DNA of 64,000 nucleotides from Shimia thalassica. GTDB lineage: Bacteria; Pseudomonadota; Alphaproteobacteria; Rhodobacterales; Rhodobacteraceae. Shown piece by piece: positions 1 through 10,203 of this stretch. Position numbers and translations under genes: made by a program. The DNA is taken from positions 992,001-1,056,000 of the forward strand of contig NZ_CYTW01000001.1 in assembly GCF_001458215.1 (NCBI RefSeq), written 5' to 3'. A model generated the notes under the pieces. The model was given only the letters and a program-made list of their open reading frames with translations. It searched no databases and was not told the DNA's origin. Numbering within the stretch: position 1 is the stretch's first letter; the number at the start of each line of letters is the position of its first letter.

Positions 1-719
1 AAGAGCGTTTCGCCGCTTTGCCTCCGGCTTTGCCTATTGTCTTTGTGGTCGTGACGATCATCTTCTTTGTCTACAACCCCTTTGGCGGCGACGCTTGGGG
101 CACGCCAACCGAGGGCGGGGCAATCGGGGCCTTTGTGGTCTTTGTGATGGCCCTCTATCAAGGCATGCGCTGGTCTGAACTCAAAGATGCATTGCTGGAA
201 ACTGCCAAGCTGAGCGTGATGATCTTTACCATCATCTGGGGCGTGCTGATTTATGTCCGCTTCCTCGGATTTGCTGAACTGCCAAGTGCGTTCTCTGACT
301 GGATCACGTCTTTGTCGATGTCTCCGATGCTGATCCTGATTTGTATCCTTCTGGCTTATGCGGTGTTGGGCATGTTTATGGATGCCATCGGGATGCTGCT
401 GTTGACGCTTCCGGTTGTGTATCCTGCTGTCATGGCCTTGAACGGAGGCGAAGCCGTCTCTGCCGCAGAAAGCACGTTCGGCATGTCTGGTCCGATGTGT
501 GCCATCTGGTTTGGTATCCTCGTCGTTAAAATGGCCGAGTTCTGCCTGATCACGCCACCTATCGGGTTGAACTGTTTTGTTGTGGCAGGTGTGCGTGATG
601 ATCTGACCGTGCAGGACGTGTTCAAGGGCGTCACGCCTTTCTTCATTGCTGACGCTGTGACCATTGCGTTGCTGGTGGCCTTCCCTGCTATTGTGCTTTG
701 GTTGCCGGGACAAGTGTAA
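1..719 (+). CDS. TRAP transporter large permease (DctM family), C-terminal part
   Basis: The gene enters from outside the window and is read from base 3. About 239 codons remain, roughly the last half of a DctM subunit, which is usually about 430 residues. The protein is almost entirely hydrophobic with several membrane spans. It contains a glycine-rich GMFMDAIGMLLLTLP stretch and a late EFCLITPPIGLN stretch, both typical of the DctM/IT superfamily. DctM forms the ion-coupled channel in the inner membrane for substrate delivered by a periplasmic DctP protein. The substrate (commonly an organic or keto acid) cannot be read here because the DctP and DctQ partners lie outside. A strong terminator follows at once, so this is the last gene of its operon. 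Confidence 0.9.
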   Translation, partial: ERFAALPPALPIVFVVVTIIFFVYNPFGGDAWGTPTEGGAIGAFVVFVMALYQGMRWSELKDALLETAKLSVMIFTIIWGVLIYVRFLGFAELPSAFSDWITSLSMSPMLILICILLAYAVLGMFMDAIGMLLLTLPVVYPAVMALNGGEAVSAAESTFGMSGPMCAIWFGILVVKMAEFCLITPPIGLNCFVVAGVRDDLTVQDVFKGVTPFFIADAVTIALLVAFPAIVLWLPGQV

Positions 720-737
720 GCCATCGCAAATGACAAT

Positions 738-772
738 GCGGAAACCGGGGCAAAACCGGTTTCCGCTTTTTT
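738..772 (+). terminator. Rho-independent terminator after the TRAP permease
   Basis: A perfect 11-bp stem (GCGGAAACCGG paired with CCGGTTTCCGC) with a 7-nt loop is followed by six T. It sits 18 nt after the dctM stop codon. Confidence 0.9.
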
Positions 773-919
773 GATGTCGACAACTCGAGACTGACCATTT
801 TTCATCCTGAATGTTCAATACCCTCCGACTTTACCGTGCTGGTTTCGCATTCTTGTCGACAGCACTGACCGGACCGCGCTAGGCGTTAAGTCTAGGCATG
901 TGGCGAGCGGGAATTGGCT

Positions 920-1702
920 GTGCACCTCTCAATAAAGACCCACCTTCTTTATGCGGCGTCGCAACCGTGTGATTTGCTTTTGCAAATCGAAACACTGTCA
1001 GACGCCGAACAGACAACCCGTGGTGCGCAATTGGTGCTGAGTGACGATGCTGTCCAGCATGAGATTACGGGCGAAGACGGGATCGGTACGCGCCGATGGA
1101 TCAAAACCGGTCCCATGTTTGCCTGCCGGTACGAGACGCAGGTAGACGTGACACGGCCAACTTTGGATATCGAAGCTTTAAACGAGACGCCGCGCCTTCA
1201 GACCCCAAGTGATGTGATCCCGTTTTTGATGCCATCGAGGTATTGCCACTCGGATCTATTCCTCGACTTTGTTGCGGGGCAATTCGGGGGGCTGACAGGG
1301 GGGGCTTTGATCAGTGCCTTGAACAACTGGGTTAACACCAACCTCACATATGATAACGCAGCCAGCTTTGTTGGGACAACCGCAACGGATAGTTTTGCCA
1401 GCCTTGCGGGGGTCTGTCGCGACTTTGCCCATGTGCTGATTTCATTGGCCCGTGCGGGCGGTATTCCGGCGCGTTTCGTGAGCGCCTATGCGCCTGATGT
1501 GCGACCTCAGGATTTTCATGCTGTGGTCGAGGTTTATCTGGAAGGCGCATGGCATATTCTGGATCCGACAGGCATGGCCCAGACCTCGGAGATTGCCCGC
1601 ATTTGCGTTGGACGGGACGCTGCGGATGCGTCGTTTATGACATCCTATGGATGGATGGAGTTGCGGGAACAATCGGTCGAGGTCACCCGCCTGAACACCT
1701 AG
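920..1702 (+). CDS. Transglutaminase-like cysteine protease-fold protein
   Basis: A 260-residue protein with a transglutaminase-like core in its second half. The catalytic Cys is in GVCRDFAH, the His in DFHAVVEVY and the Asp in ILDPTG, so the triad is intact. The N-terminal 100 residues form the beta-rich domain usual for this family. The GTG at 920 is preferred because GGGAA lies 6 nt upstream and the product then begins MHLSIKTHLLYA, as homologues tend to; a TTG at 914 is also open. No signal peptide is seen, so it is probably cytoplasmic. It lies upstream of the Anbu gene on the same strand. Family knowledge places such proteins with Anbu, ATP-grasp and alpha-E genes; the substrate is unknown. 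Confidence 0.85.
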   Translation: MHLSIKTHLLYAASQPCDLLLQIETLSDAEQTTRGAQLVLSDDAVQHEITGEDGIGTRRWIKTGPMFACRYETQVDVTRPTLDIEALNETPRLQTPSDVIPFLMPSRYCHSDLFLDFVAGQFGGLTGGALISALNNWVNTNLTYDNAASFVGTTATDSFASLAGVCRDFAHVLISLARAGGIPARFVSAYAPDVRPQDFHAVVEVYLEGAWHILDPTGMAQTSEIARICVGRDAADASFMTSYGWMELREQSVEVTRLNT

Positions 1703-1843
1703 ATGTCTGTTTGGTGGGCACATGATTGATTTCTGCCCTAAGAACGTCAGATCACGCATAAAACCTGATTGAAACATACAGTGTTCATCTCTAGAAACCT
1801 CGCGTGCATTCTCCGCGCGGCGTTCTGGTACTGGATAAGAAAT

Positions 1844-2578
1844 ATGACTTACTGTGTTGGCCTAAAATTGAATCATGGTCTGGTCTTCATGTCCGATACG
1901 CGCACCAATGCAGGCGTGGACAACTTTTCCACGACCAAAAAGATGTTTACATGGGAAGTGCCCGGTGATCGCGTGATAACCGTGATGACAGCGGGGAACC
2001 TTGCCACAACGCAGGCTTTGATCAGCCTTCTTGAAGAGCGTTCCAAACGCCCGTCAGAACGCAGCCCGACGATCCTTGAGCAGCCCACAATGTTTCAGGT
2101 CGCCCGTCTGGTCGGCTCAACCCTGAAAGAAGTCATCGCCGACAGTGCTGGCGAAGGCCAGGCCGCCTCTGCGGGTTTCAAAGCTTCGGTTATTGTTGGG
2201 GGCCAAATCAAAGGTGGCTTGCCAACGCTGTTCCTGATCTATCCGGAAGGTAACTTCATCGAAGTGACTGATGATGCGCCGTTTTTCCAGATTGGCGAAG
2301 CGAAATACGGAAAGCCGATTTTGGTGCGCGGCTACGAGCCGGATTTGAGCTTTGCCGACACAATCAAACTGTTGATGGTGTCATTTGATTCAACGATCAA
2401 GGCTAACCTTTCGGTCGGATTGCCGTTGGATTTGCAAGTATATGAAAACGACAGTTTCACGGTTGCCGAGCAGGCCCGCATTGAAGCTGACAACGAGTAT
2501 TTCCAGACCATTTCCCAAGGTTGGGGTGAGGCCCTGCGCACGGCATTGATGCATTTGCCAAGCTACCAGCGGAGCTAG
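1844..2578 (+). CDS. anbu: Anbu, proteasome-related (HslV-like) peptidase
   Basis: A 244-residue Ntn-hydrolase of the ancestral beta-subunit (Anbu) family. The start at 1844 makes the product begin MTYCVGLKL. Removal of Met would expose Thr as the catalytic N-terminal nucleophile, as in HslV and proteasome beta subunits. With that Thr as residue 1, the Asp of MSDTRTNAG falls at position 17 and lysines follow at 31-32, matching the expected active-site layout. In-frame codons upstream of 1844 are open but would bury the Thr, so they are rejected. Family members self-assemble into rings in the cytoplasm. Its stop overlaps by 4 bp, tail to tail, the stop of the minus-strand transglutaminase gene. 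Neighbouring genes form the conserved Anbu cluster, a predicted peptide-processing system of unknown substrate. Confidence 0.92.
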   Translation: MTYCVGLKLNHGLVFMSDTRTNAGVDNFSTTKKMFTWEVPGDRVITVMTAGNLATTQALISLLEERSKRPSERSPTILEQPTMFQVARLVGSTLKEVIADSAGEGQAASAGFKASVIVGGQIKGGLPTLFLIYPEGNFIEVTDDAPFFQIGEAKYGKPILVRGYEPDLSFADTIKLLMVSFDSTIKANLSVGLPLDLQVYENDSFTVAEQARIEADNEYFQTISQGWGEALRTALMHLPSYQRS

Positions 2579-3483
2579 CCCCTCACGGTGCCTGCCTGTT
2601 TGCCCTCGTCCAGCGCGGCCACATCGACCGATTGCGCGCTGATCTGCCCGCCGGAGGAGCGCAAATGGCCGCTGACGGGGGACACGTCAGAGTAGTCGCG
2701 CCCGAAACCCACCACGATATGATCGGTGCCGACAAGGGTTGCGTTGGTGGGGTCGTATTCGATCCATCCCTGGTTGCCCCCGCACCATGCTCTGACCCAA
2801 GCGTGCATCGCATCCACACCTTCAAGTTTGACCCCGCCCTCTGGGGGAAGTGTCCGCAGATAACCGCTGACGTATGCGGCCGGAATTCCGAGGGCCTGAA
2901 GGCCAAGGATCATGATGTGGCTCATATCCTGACAGACACCGCGTCTGAGTTGAAAGGCCTCGGATGCATCTGTGTCGACCGTTGTGGCGCTGGAATCAAA
3001 GGTCATGATGTCATGCAATGCCTGCCCAAGTTGCAGGACGTTTTCGGCAACGCTGTTTTTCGGGTCGCAGACATCCTTGGCAAAGTCCGAAATTGCCGCG
3101 TCCATCGACAGGCGCGGCGTCGGCCCCAAGAAATGCAAAGGGGACTCTGCGCCCAAATCGGTCCAGGTTTCCCAGCTTTGCCGCAGGTCTTGTGCCGTTG
3201 GTGACAGGTCACACCATTGCGGCGTGTCTTGCATTTCCACGTGACAGGCAAGTTGGATGGACATGTTTCTGTGCGCGGCTCTGAGGGCGCACATGGTTTC
3301 CCGATTGCCAAAGAAATCCGTTACGTCCGACGTTTCATCCGGGCCGGGCGATATCTCGAGGTGATGGGTTTTCAAAAGCTGGCGACCGACGATCGTCTTG
3401 GGGATCACGCGGATCAGATGCCGACTGTTTGCAGCCGGTTGATCATAGCGGTGGGAGATGGTCAGGCGAATGCTGTAAATCAT
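2575..3483 (-). CDS. Transglutaminase-like protein of the Anbu cluster
   Basis: A 302-residue protein: an N-terminal beta-rich transglutaminase_N domain (about residues 1-90) and a transglutaminase-like peptidase core. The catalytic Cys is in RRGVCQDMSH, the His in DAMHAWVRAW and the Asp in EYDPTNA, so the triad is complete. It is the last gene of a minus-strand operon behind the ATP-grasp/alpha-E gene (3-nt gap). It lacks a signal peptide. Proteins of this class travel with Anbu, ATP-grasp and alpha-E genes and are thought to act on isopeptide or peptide bonds. The exact reaction is not known. Confidence 0.9.
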   Translation of the reverse strand: MIYSIRLTISHRYDQPAANSRHLIRVIPKTIVGRQLLKTHHLEISPGPDETSDVTDFFGNRETMCALRAAHRNMSIQLACHVEMQDTPQWCDLSPTAQDLRQSWETWTDLGAESPLHFLGPTPRLSMDAAISDFAKDVCDPKNSVAENVLQLGQALHDIMTFDSSATTVDTDASEAFQLRRGVCQDMSHIMILGLQALGIPAAYVSGYLRTLPPEGGVKLEGVDAMHAWVRAWCGGNQGWIEYDPTNATLVGTDHIVVGFGRDYSDVSPVSGHLRSSGGQISAQSVDVAALDEGKQAGTVRG

Positions 3484-3486
3484 GAT

Positions 3487-5907
3487 TTATACAAGGTAGA
3501 GATCGTTCAGGGCGTTCGAAATATCCCAAATATCCTTTTTCATCTGTGTCAAAAATTCCGGTGTGATCTCATCGGGATGGCTGGTTGCGAGACGCGTTTC
3601 TGCGATCAGGATCAATCGGGCAACCTCGGTCAATGCGTGACCTGAACCCTGGCTTGGTAAATGGGCGATATGCTCTTTTGCACGCGACACATGGTATCGA
3701 ACAGATCGCGGATTTTGAAGATCAAGCCCAAGCAAATCTATAACCGATGATGTATTGGCCCAGACTTGAAACAGCGCGTGATGTGAGACCACGCTGTCGC
3801 CGATTTCCAAGGCAAGGTCCAGTGCACCGGAAGGCGCGTCTTTTGACGTGCTAGCCGCCAGCAGCGCACACATATTGGCCGCGCGCTCCAATGAGATGCC
3901 AAGGCTTAGAAAGCGCCACCCGTCAGAGCGGTACATGTTTTCGTGAACAAGGCCTGAAAAGCCTGTGATCTGGCGCAAAAGAGTGCTGACCTCTGCGGGA
4001 ATATCGCCAAGCGCCAGAGGACGATGATCCAAGCTGTCGGTCTGCTGCATCAAGGCGCGCAAAGCCATCATGCCATCCGGCGAAAACCTGTCGCTGATCC
4101 GCGAGGCAGATTGCAGCCCAAGCCGAAGAGGTGCGGAAAACAATGTCGCCATCTCGCGTGTTTCGGGGGCAATGTGTCCCATAAGGTGGCCACGCATATA
4201 GGCCGGCATGCGGTCGCTGTGGTGCGCACCATCAGAGATGCGCGCATAATAGGCCCTGAACAATCGCATATTCTGTTCGGAACGCTCGACATAGCGCCCC
4301 ACCCAGAACAGATTGTCGGCGGCACGGCTGGGAAGAATGGCATGCGTCGTGCCGTGCTTGGGCGCGCTTGTTTCTCGGGACAAAAGGCTTGGCGTTTGCA
4401 CCGATTGTGTACTGGTCACCCAGACATCGGCCACTTTGCCACCGCGCTGCATGGCAAGCGCTTTTGCGTCGTCGCCTGCACTGACCCGTGCGTACCCTCC
4501 CGGCATCACGGCCCAGCCATTTTCCGTGCGGCCAAGAGAGATGCGAATACACGTCGGGCGCGGAACAAGTGTGCCGTCTTCCCATGTGGGCGTGGTCGAC
4601 AGCGTCACGGCTTCTTGTCCGACAAGGTTGCGCCCAGAGGTATTGAGCATTTCAGCAAGGAGATCGGCGCTGGCGCCATCAGCGGCGGTGCCAAGCGAAA
4701 CCGTTGCGGGATCGGCCATCAAAGGCGTGGTGGAAAAGGCATCACCAACCATCATGCGGTGGCTGTTTGCAAGAACATGTTGACGCTGCGCGGCGTGCCC
4801 GCACCACCATGTCGCGATGTTTGACATGGCTAGGCCACGGCCCAACCGTGCGCGGGCAATTTTAGGCAAAAACGCCATCAGCGCGCGTGTTTCAAGAACA
4901 CCGGCACCCACCATATTGACGGTTTTCAAAGTCCCGTCCCGAACGGCCTGTACCAATCCCGGCGTGCCCAACATGGATTTCGGGTCAAGTTCCAGAGGGT
5001 CAAACATCGAACTGGGCAAACGGTTCCAAAGCAGGCCAATGGGTTTCGGTCCGGCCACCGTGCGCACCATCGCCTTGCCGTCCTGAACAATAAGGTCCTC
5101 GCCTTCGACCAACAAAAGCCCGAGATACCGCGCCATATAGGCATGTTCGGCATAGTTTTGGTTCATTGGCCCCGGAGACAGAAGAGCAATTTCGCCCTTT
5201 GTGCGTCCCTTCAGATCATTCAGGTTTTGCTGGAAGCTTTTAAAGAAACCGGCAAGTCGGTGGATGTTTGAATTCCCGAAGAAGTTCGGAAAGACACGCC
5301 CCATCGCAATTCGGTTTTCGACGGCGAAACCCGCCGTAGAGGGGGCCTCGATCAGGTCGCTGATCACCCACCATTTGCCATCAGGGCCACGCCCAATTTC
5401 GAAAGACAGCGAATTGAGCTGATTGGTTTCACCGTCGCATGCGCCAACCATCGGGCGCAGCCACGCCGGGTTTTGCGACAGAAGTGTTGCTGGCAACTGA
5501 CCAGAGCGCACCAGTTCGTTGCTGCCATAAAAATCCTGCAGCACATATTCCAGAAGCTCGGCCCGTTCGACCAAACCCGACGAGATCTCATTCCATTCAT
5601 CCTCGCCCAGAATGACGGGAATATGGCTCAGGGGCCATTCCCGTTCGCTCGAGAGGGTCTCGTGGTACTGACGATAGAGAACGCCAGCGTCGCGAAGATA
5701 TTGATCCCCACGCGCAAAGCGCGACGACAATTCGTCAGGGGTCAGATTGCCAAGGTGGGCAAAAAACGGCGCCCAGACGGGATTAAGGCTCCCGTCTGCG
5801 GCAAGCATTTCATCACTATGCGCAACCCCACCAGCCACTTGCGACGCATAGGCCGCAAGCAGGTCATGATCGATAAGATCAGGCGTCTGGGGGGATCGTT
5901 CGGGCAT
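3487..5907 (-). CDS. Circularly permuted ATP-grasp / alpha-E fusion protein
   Basis: An 806-residue protein. Roughly residues 1-480 match the circularly permuted ATP-grasp family (DUF404/DUF407). Recognisable pieces include RGPDGKWWVISDLIEAPS, where the ligase nucleotide and acid residues sit, and LLWNRLPSSMFDPLEL. The last 300 or so residues match the helical alpha-E domain (DUF403), beginning near AADNLFWVGRYVERSE. These two domains are often separate adjacent genes; here they are one polypeptide. ATP-grasp enzymes form amide or peptide bonds through an acyl-phosphate, so a peptide ligase role is likely, but the substrate is unknown. It is cytoplasmic. The ATG at 5907 lies 4 nt after the upstream stop, so translation is probably coupled. 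Confidence 0.9.
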   Translation of the reverse strand: MPERSPQTPDLIDHDLLAAYASQVAGGVAHSDEMLAADGSLNPVWAPFFAHLGNLTPDELSSRFARGDQYLRDAGVLYRQYHETLSSEREWPLSHIPVILGEDEWNEISSGLVERAELLEYVLQDFYGSNELVRSGQLPATLLSQNPAWLRPMVGACDGETNQLNSLSFEIGRGPDGKWWVISDLIEAPSTAGFAVENRIAMGRVFPNFFGNSNIHRLAGFFKSFQQNLNDLKGRTKGEIALLSPGPMNQNYAEHAYMARYLGLLLVEGEDLIVQDGKAMVRTVAGPKPIGLLWNRLPSSMFDPLELDPKSMLGTPGLVQAVRDGTLKTVNMVGAGVLETRALMAFLPKIARARLGRGLAMSNIATWWCGHAAQRQHVLANSHRMMVGDAFSTTPLMADPATVSLGTAADGASADLLAEMLNTSGRNLVGQEAVTLSTTPTWEDGTLVPRPTCIRISLGRTENGWAVMPGGYARVSAGDDAKALAMQRGGKVADVWVTSTQSVQTPSLLSRETSAPKHGTTHAILPSRAADNLFWVGRYVERSEQNMRLFRAYYARISDGAHHSDRMPAYMRGHLMGHIAPETREMATLFSAPLRLGLQSASRISDRFSPDGMMALRALMQQTDSLDHRPLALGDIPAEVSTLLRQITGFSGLVHENMYRSDGWRFLSLGISLERAANMCALLAASTSKDAPSGALDLALEIGDSVVSHHALFQVWANTSSVIDLLGLDLQNPRSVRYHVSRAKEHIAHLPSQGSGHALTEVARLILIAETRLATSHPDEITPEFLTQMKKDIWDISNALNDLYLV

Positions 5908-5911
5908 GAGG

Positions 5912-8900
5912 TTAAAGACCGGGCCTGCGGCGCAGATCCAGGGTCAACGGGAATTCAGGATGCGGACGTTCCGGTGTCGGAACAAATCCGCCTGTGCTGT
6001 GTCCCATCTTATCAAACCTGCTCAATCGACGTGCCTCTGCTTCGTTGCCATTGACAGGGAAGGTATCAAAGTTGCGCCCACCGGGATGGGCCACATGATA
6101 CCGGCATCCGCCAAGTGACGTCCCTGACCACGTATCATAGATATCAAACGTCAATGGCGCGTCGACTTCAAGCACTGGATGCAGGGACATCGCCGGTTTC
6201 CAAGCCTTGTACCGCACGCCGCCAACCCGCGTGCCGTTGACTGTTGTGGCAGTCAGGGGAACCATGCGCCGGTTTGCGGTCACGATATAGCGGTCCGGAT
6301 TTCCGCCTTTCAACGTCACCTGCAGCCGTTCTGACGAACTATCTGTGTACCGGACGGTGCCGCCAATTGCGCCGGTTTCACCCAGAACATGCCAAGGCTC
6401 AAGCGCCTGTCGCAATTCGAGCGTGACACCTTGATAGGTGACTTCACCACAGAAGGGAAAACGGAACTCGGCCTGTGCCTCGAACCATGCGGGGTCCAAA
6501 TTCATGTCGTGCGCACGCAGGTCGCCCAGCACGACTTTGAAATCCTCCCACAAGAAGGCTGGCAGCATAAAGCGGTCATGCAAGGTCGTTCCCCAGCGGG
6601 TGAGGTTTCCGCTGATCGGATCTTCCCAGCAGCGCGCAATGATCGCACGCAGCAACACCTGTTGGGCAAGGCTCATACGCGGGTTCGGCGGCATCTCAAA
6701 GCCACGGAATTCTACCAGCCCAAGGCGTCCGGTCGGTCCATCCGGAGAGAACAGTTTGTCGATGCAAATCTCGGTCCGGTGGGTGTTGCCGGTGACATCG
6801 ATCAGTGCGTTTCGCAGCAAGCGGTCGGTCAACCATGGCGGTGGAGGCGTGCCATCCGTCGGCGGCCAGATCTGATCAAGGGCGATCTCGAGTTCGTAAA
6901 GAACGTCATGGCGGCCCTCGTCTATGCGCGGGGCCTGTGAGGTGGGTCCGACAAAGGTGCCCGAGAACAGGTAGGACAGGCTCGGGTGGCGTTGCCAGAA
7001 CAGGATCAGGCTTTTGAGAAGGTCGGGACGGCGCAGGAATGGGCTGTCGGCGGGCGTGGCCCCACCAACAACCACATGGTTGCCGCCGCCGGTTCCGGTG
7101 TGTCGACCGTCGACCATGAATTTGTCCGTGCCCAATCGGCATTGGCGGGCCTCTTCATAGACGGTTTCCGTGGTCTTTACACATTCCTCCCAGTTCGAGG
7201 CGGGGTGGATGTTGACTTCGATCACGCCGGGGTCCGGAGCGATGCGCATCACTTCCACCCGCGGATCATGCGGTGGGGCGTAGCCTTCGATCAGAACTGA
7301 GCGCCCGACCTTTTTGGCCGCAGCCTCGACCGCTGAAATCAGGTCCAGATAGTCCTCCAGCGTTTGTACGGGAGGAAGGAAAACACACAGGCGGCCATTG
7401 CGCGGTTCGACAGAGATGGCCGTTCGCACACGACCTTCGAGGTCATTCATGGTCTGCTCAACCTGAACCTGACCCGTTGGTGTTTCGGACCGATGCGCCA
7501 CCTTCTGCGAGCGTAAGTCGTCGCTTTCCGGCTCTGGCCCGAGGTCCAGATCATGCGGGACGGGCAGGGGAGCGCGCTCTTCGATTGGATCCTGAGGCAC
7601 GATAAAGGGATAGTTGCTTTCCGAGATGTGGGGCAAGGTTCCAAGAGGCAGGCGATACCCAACGGGGCTGTCACCAGAAACAAGATAGATTTTCCCGCGC
7701 CGCAACGCCCACACTTCGGACAGCCATTTGCTGGATGCGCGGGACTGCCATCTTTGAACGGGCAGCACATATCCGGCGGGGGTGTTCAACCCACGTTCAA
7801 AGACTTTGGCGATCCGTGCGCGTTCTTCGGGATCTGCCAGTTTCGAATTCTCGGGGGTGACGTTGGCGGGCAGGTTTCCTTCCTTGATGATCCATTCCGC
7901 AGGGTCTTCAAAGGCGGGCACAACATTTTCGTGCGGCACAGCCAGCGACGCCGCGATTGCCTTGAGCAGGGCTTGGGCATCTTCGGGCCCGACGTCTTCG
8001 TTTGTGTCTTCGCGCGCCAAAAGCGTGGGGTCTTTCCAGATCGGATGACCGTCTTTGCGCCAATAGAGGGAAAACGTCCAACGCGGCAAAGTCTCGCCCG
8101 GATACCATTTCCCCTGACCATAGTGCAGCAAGCCGCCTGTCGAAAACTTGTCCTGCAGCCGGCGCATCAAATTGTCGGCAAGGCCGCGTTTTGTCGGGCC
8201 AACCGCGTCCGAATTCCATTCGGGGCTTTCAAAGTCGTCAATCGACACGAAGGTTGGTTCGCCCCCCATCGTCAGACGCACGTCGCCAGCTTCAAGGCGC
8301 TTGTCCACGTCCTTGCCAAGTTTGTTCAGCGCGTCCCAGGCGGTGTCCGAAAACGGCTTGGTGATGCGCGGGTGTTCGGCGGTGCGGGACACTTGCATGT
8401 CGAAGGAAAATTCAACATCGGCAGCACTTGCGACACCCGAAATCGGGGCGGCATGCCGGTAATGCGGTGTGGCCGCCAGTGGGATATGGCTTTCGCCAGC
8501 CAAAAGTCCGGATGTCGGGTCCAGACCAACCCATCCTGCGCCGGGCAGGTACACTTCGACCCACGCGTGAAGGTCGGTGAAATCGGTATCTGTCCCTGCC
8601 GGGCCATCAATGGCGACAAGATCCGGTTTCAGCTGGATCAGATATCCCGATACAAACCGCGCTGCGAGGCCAAGATTGCGCAGCACCTGCACGAGTAGCC
8701 AGCTTGTATCCCGACAGGATCCCGCAGCTCTGCCCAGTGTTTCTTCGGCGGTCTGAACACCGGGTTCCATGCGGATTTCATAATTGATCTCGCGTGACAG
8801 ACGGCTGTTCAACATCACAAGAAAGTCGATGGTTACCATCGGGTCGCGCGGGACACTGGCCAGAAAGGTCTTCAACAGCGGGCCAACCGGATCGGCACGC

Positions 8901-9253
8901 AAATAGATGCTCAGATCGGGCGCGATGTCGTCGTCATAGTCAAAGGGATAGGATTTCACCGTGTCTTCGACAAAGAAATCAAACGGATTATAGACCGACA
9001 TGTCGGCCACCAGATCAACTTCGATTTTGAACTCGCGAACCGGTTCGGGAAACACATATCGCGCCAGCCAGTTGCCATAGGGATCTTGCTGATGGTTCAC
9101 AAAATGTGCGGATGGCGAAACCGTCAGGCTGTGGGAAATCACATGGGTGCGCGAATGCGGTGCGGGCCTGAGCCTGATGGATTGCGGACCCAGCAAGACC
9201 GGTCTGTCGTATTTATAGTGGGTTAGGTGATAAATACTGGCAGTAATTGACAT
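5912..9253 (-). CDS. Large transglutaminase-like / DUF2126 protein
   Basis: A protein of 1,113 residues. Residues 1 to about 300 hold a transglutaminase N-domain and a peptidase core, with Cys in [12 protein letters not shown], His in [11 protein letters not shown] and Asp in GLDPTSG. The remaining 800 residues correspond to DUF2126, found almost only fused to such domains. The start at 9253 is chosen because AAGGAGAAC lies just upstream and the product then begins [10 protein letters not shown]; a longer reading would add 34 residues with no family resemblance. It is the first gene of a three-gene minus-strand operon with the ATP-grasp/alpha-E fusion and a second transglutaminase. Proposed role: the large hydrolase or amide-bond enzyme of the Anbu-linked system. 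The substrate is unknown. Confidence 0.9.
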   Translation of the reverse strand: MSITASIYHLTHYKYDRPVLLGPQSIRLRPAPHSRTHVISHSLTVSPSAHFVNHQQDPYGNWLARYVFPEPVREFKIEVDLVADMSVYNPFDFFVEDTVKSYPFDYDDDIAPDLSIYLRADPVGPLLKTFLASVPRDPMVTIDFLVMLNSRLSREINYEIRMEPGVQTAEETLGRAAGSCRDTSWLLVQVLRNLGLAARFVSGYLIQLKPDLVAIDGPAGTDTDFTDLHAWVEVYLPGAGWVGLDPTSGLLAGESHIPLAATPHYRHAAPISGVASAADVEFSFDMQVSRTAEHPRITKPFSDTAWDALNKLGKDVDKRLEAGDVRLTMGGEPTFVSIDDFESPEWNSDAVGPTKRGLADNLMRRLQDKFSTGGLLHYGQGKWYPGETLPRWTFSLYWRKDGHPIWKDPTLLAREDTNEDVGPEDAQALLKAIAASLAVPHENVVPAFEDPAEWIIKEGNLPANVTPENSKLADPEERARIAKVFERGLNTPAGYVLPVQRWQSRASSKWLSEVWALRRGKIYLVSGDSPVGYRLPLGTLPHISESNYPFIVPQDPIEERAPLPVPHDLDLGPEPESDDLRSQKVAHRSETPTGQVQVEQTMNDLEGRVRTAISVEPRNGRLCVFLPPVQTLEDYLDLISAVEAAAKKVGRSVLIEGYAPPHDPRVEVMRIAPDPGVIEVNIHPASNWEECVKTTETVYEEARQCRLGTDKFMVDGRHTGTGGGNHVVVGGATPADSPFLRRPDLLKSLILFWQRHPSLSYLFSGTFVGPTSQAPRIDEGRHDVLYELEIALDQIWPPTDGTPPPPWLTDRLLRNALIDVTGNTHRTEICIDKLFSPDGPTGRLGLVEFRGFEMPPNPRMSLAQQVLLRAIIARCWEDPISGNLTRWGTTLHDRFMLPAFLWEDFKVVLGDLRAHDMNLDPAWFEAQAEFRFPFCGEVTYQGVTLELRQALEPWHVLGETGAIGGTVRYTDSSSERLQVTLKGGNPDRYIVTANRRMVPLTATTVNGTRVGGVRYKAWKPAMSLHPVLEVDAPLTFDIYDTWSGTSLGGCRYHVAHPGGRNFDTFPVNGNEAEARRLSRFDKMGHSTGGFVPTPERPHPEFPLTLDLRRRPGL

Positions 9254-9528
9254 ATGTGCGTTCTCCTTGCCTGCATCATGTACAGGTCGCTGTGGCGCAG
9301 CAACCGCCCGAGTAGTCAGCTTTGCGCACAAAAGAACGTCGTCTTTGCCAACCAAGCCGGAGTGATGAAAATTTAATCGATTTCGACGGATTTCGGCCGC
9401 AAGACCGCGTGCAACGAAGTGCCCCCGCCAAAAAATACGGCGCTTTACGAAGATGTCTTTACCTCTTGTCTCGCTCGGTTTAGGCGACAGCCACGCTCTT
9501 TTGCGACAGGAAACAGGACAATATCCTC

Positions 9529-9978
9529 ATGTCAGACAACAAACGTATTGCTCTTTCCAGCGACCATGCTGCGCTTGATCTTCGGCAGGTGATTGTAGAC
9601 CACATCACGGCTCTTGGATGGGAGGCCGTCGATATTGGCCCGAAAACCACAGAAAGTACACATTACCCAAAGCACGGAAAAGCCGCAGCAGAATTGGTGG
9701 CCTCGGGTGATTGTCGGTTCGGCATTATTCTGTGTGGCACCGGCCAAGGCATCATGATGGCGGCAAACAAGGTCGCGGGTATTCGTTGTGGTGTTTGTAC
9801 GGATACGTTTTCGGCGCGCATGATCCGGCAACACAATGATGCAAACATGCTGTCGATTGGTGTGCGGGTTGTGGGCGAGGGGCTGGCACTTGATATCGTT
9901 GACGCCTTCCTGACCGCCGATTTCGAAGGCGGCCGTCATGCCAGGCGCGTTGATATGATCGAGGCCCCCGAGGCCTAA
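9529..9978 (+). CDS. rpiB: Ribose 5-phosphate isomerase B (RpiB/LacAB family)
   Basis: A 149-residue cytoplasmic sugar-phosphate isomerase. It begins IALSSDHAA, the phosphate/sugar-binding start of the family. It carries the catalytic Cys loop GIILCGTGQGIMMAANK and the TDTFSARMIRQHNDANML segment with its conserved His. RpiB interconverts ribose 5-phosphate and ribulose 5-phosphate; relatives act on allose or tetrose phosphates, which cannot be excluded. GACAGG about 15 nt upstream is a weak ribosome site. A hairpin terminator follows, so it looks like a single-gene unit diverging from the Anbu-cluster operon. Confidence 0.9.
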   Translation: MSDNKRIALSSDHAALDLRQVIVDHITALGWEAVDIGPKTTESTHYPKHGKAAAELVASGDCRFGIILCGTGQGIMMAANKVAGIRCGVCTDTFSARMIRQHNDANMLSIGVRVVGEGLALDIVDAFLTADFEGGRHARRVDMIEAPEA

Positions 9979-10003
9979 GGCACGACACCACTCCGGAAAA
10001 ATG

Positions 10004-10030
10004 AAAGCAGGGCGTATCGCGCCCGCTTTT
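10004..10030 (+). terminator. Terminator-like hairpin after rpiB
   Basis: AAAGC and GGGC pair with GCCC and GCTTT around a 7-nt loop, with one unpaired A on the 5' side, ending in four T. It lies 25 nt after the rpiB stop. Confidence 0.6.
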
Positions 10031-10203
10031 GTGATGGGGCAACCTCAACAGGCGTCAGATCGTCTGCCAAGTGGCCCTTTCATCATTGGTCTCTTTGAGG
10101 CGCTTTGCGGCACCAGTTTGGCGAGGGCTGCTTTCTGTGCGGCGCGACCATTGTTGTTATGCGTCGCATCTGCCAACATGCTCGAAAAATTCAGGAGTCT
10201 CTA

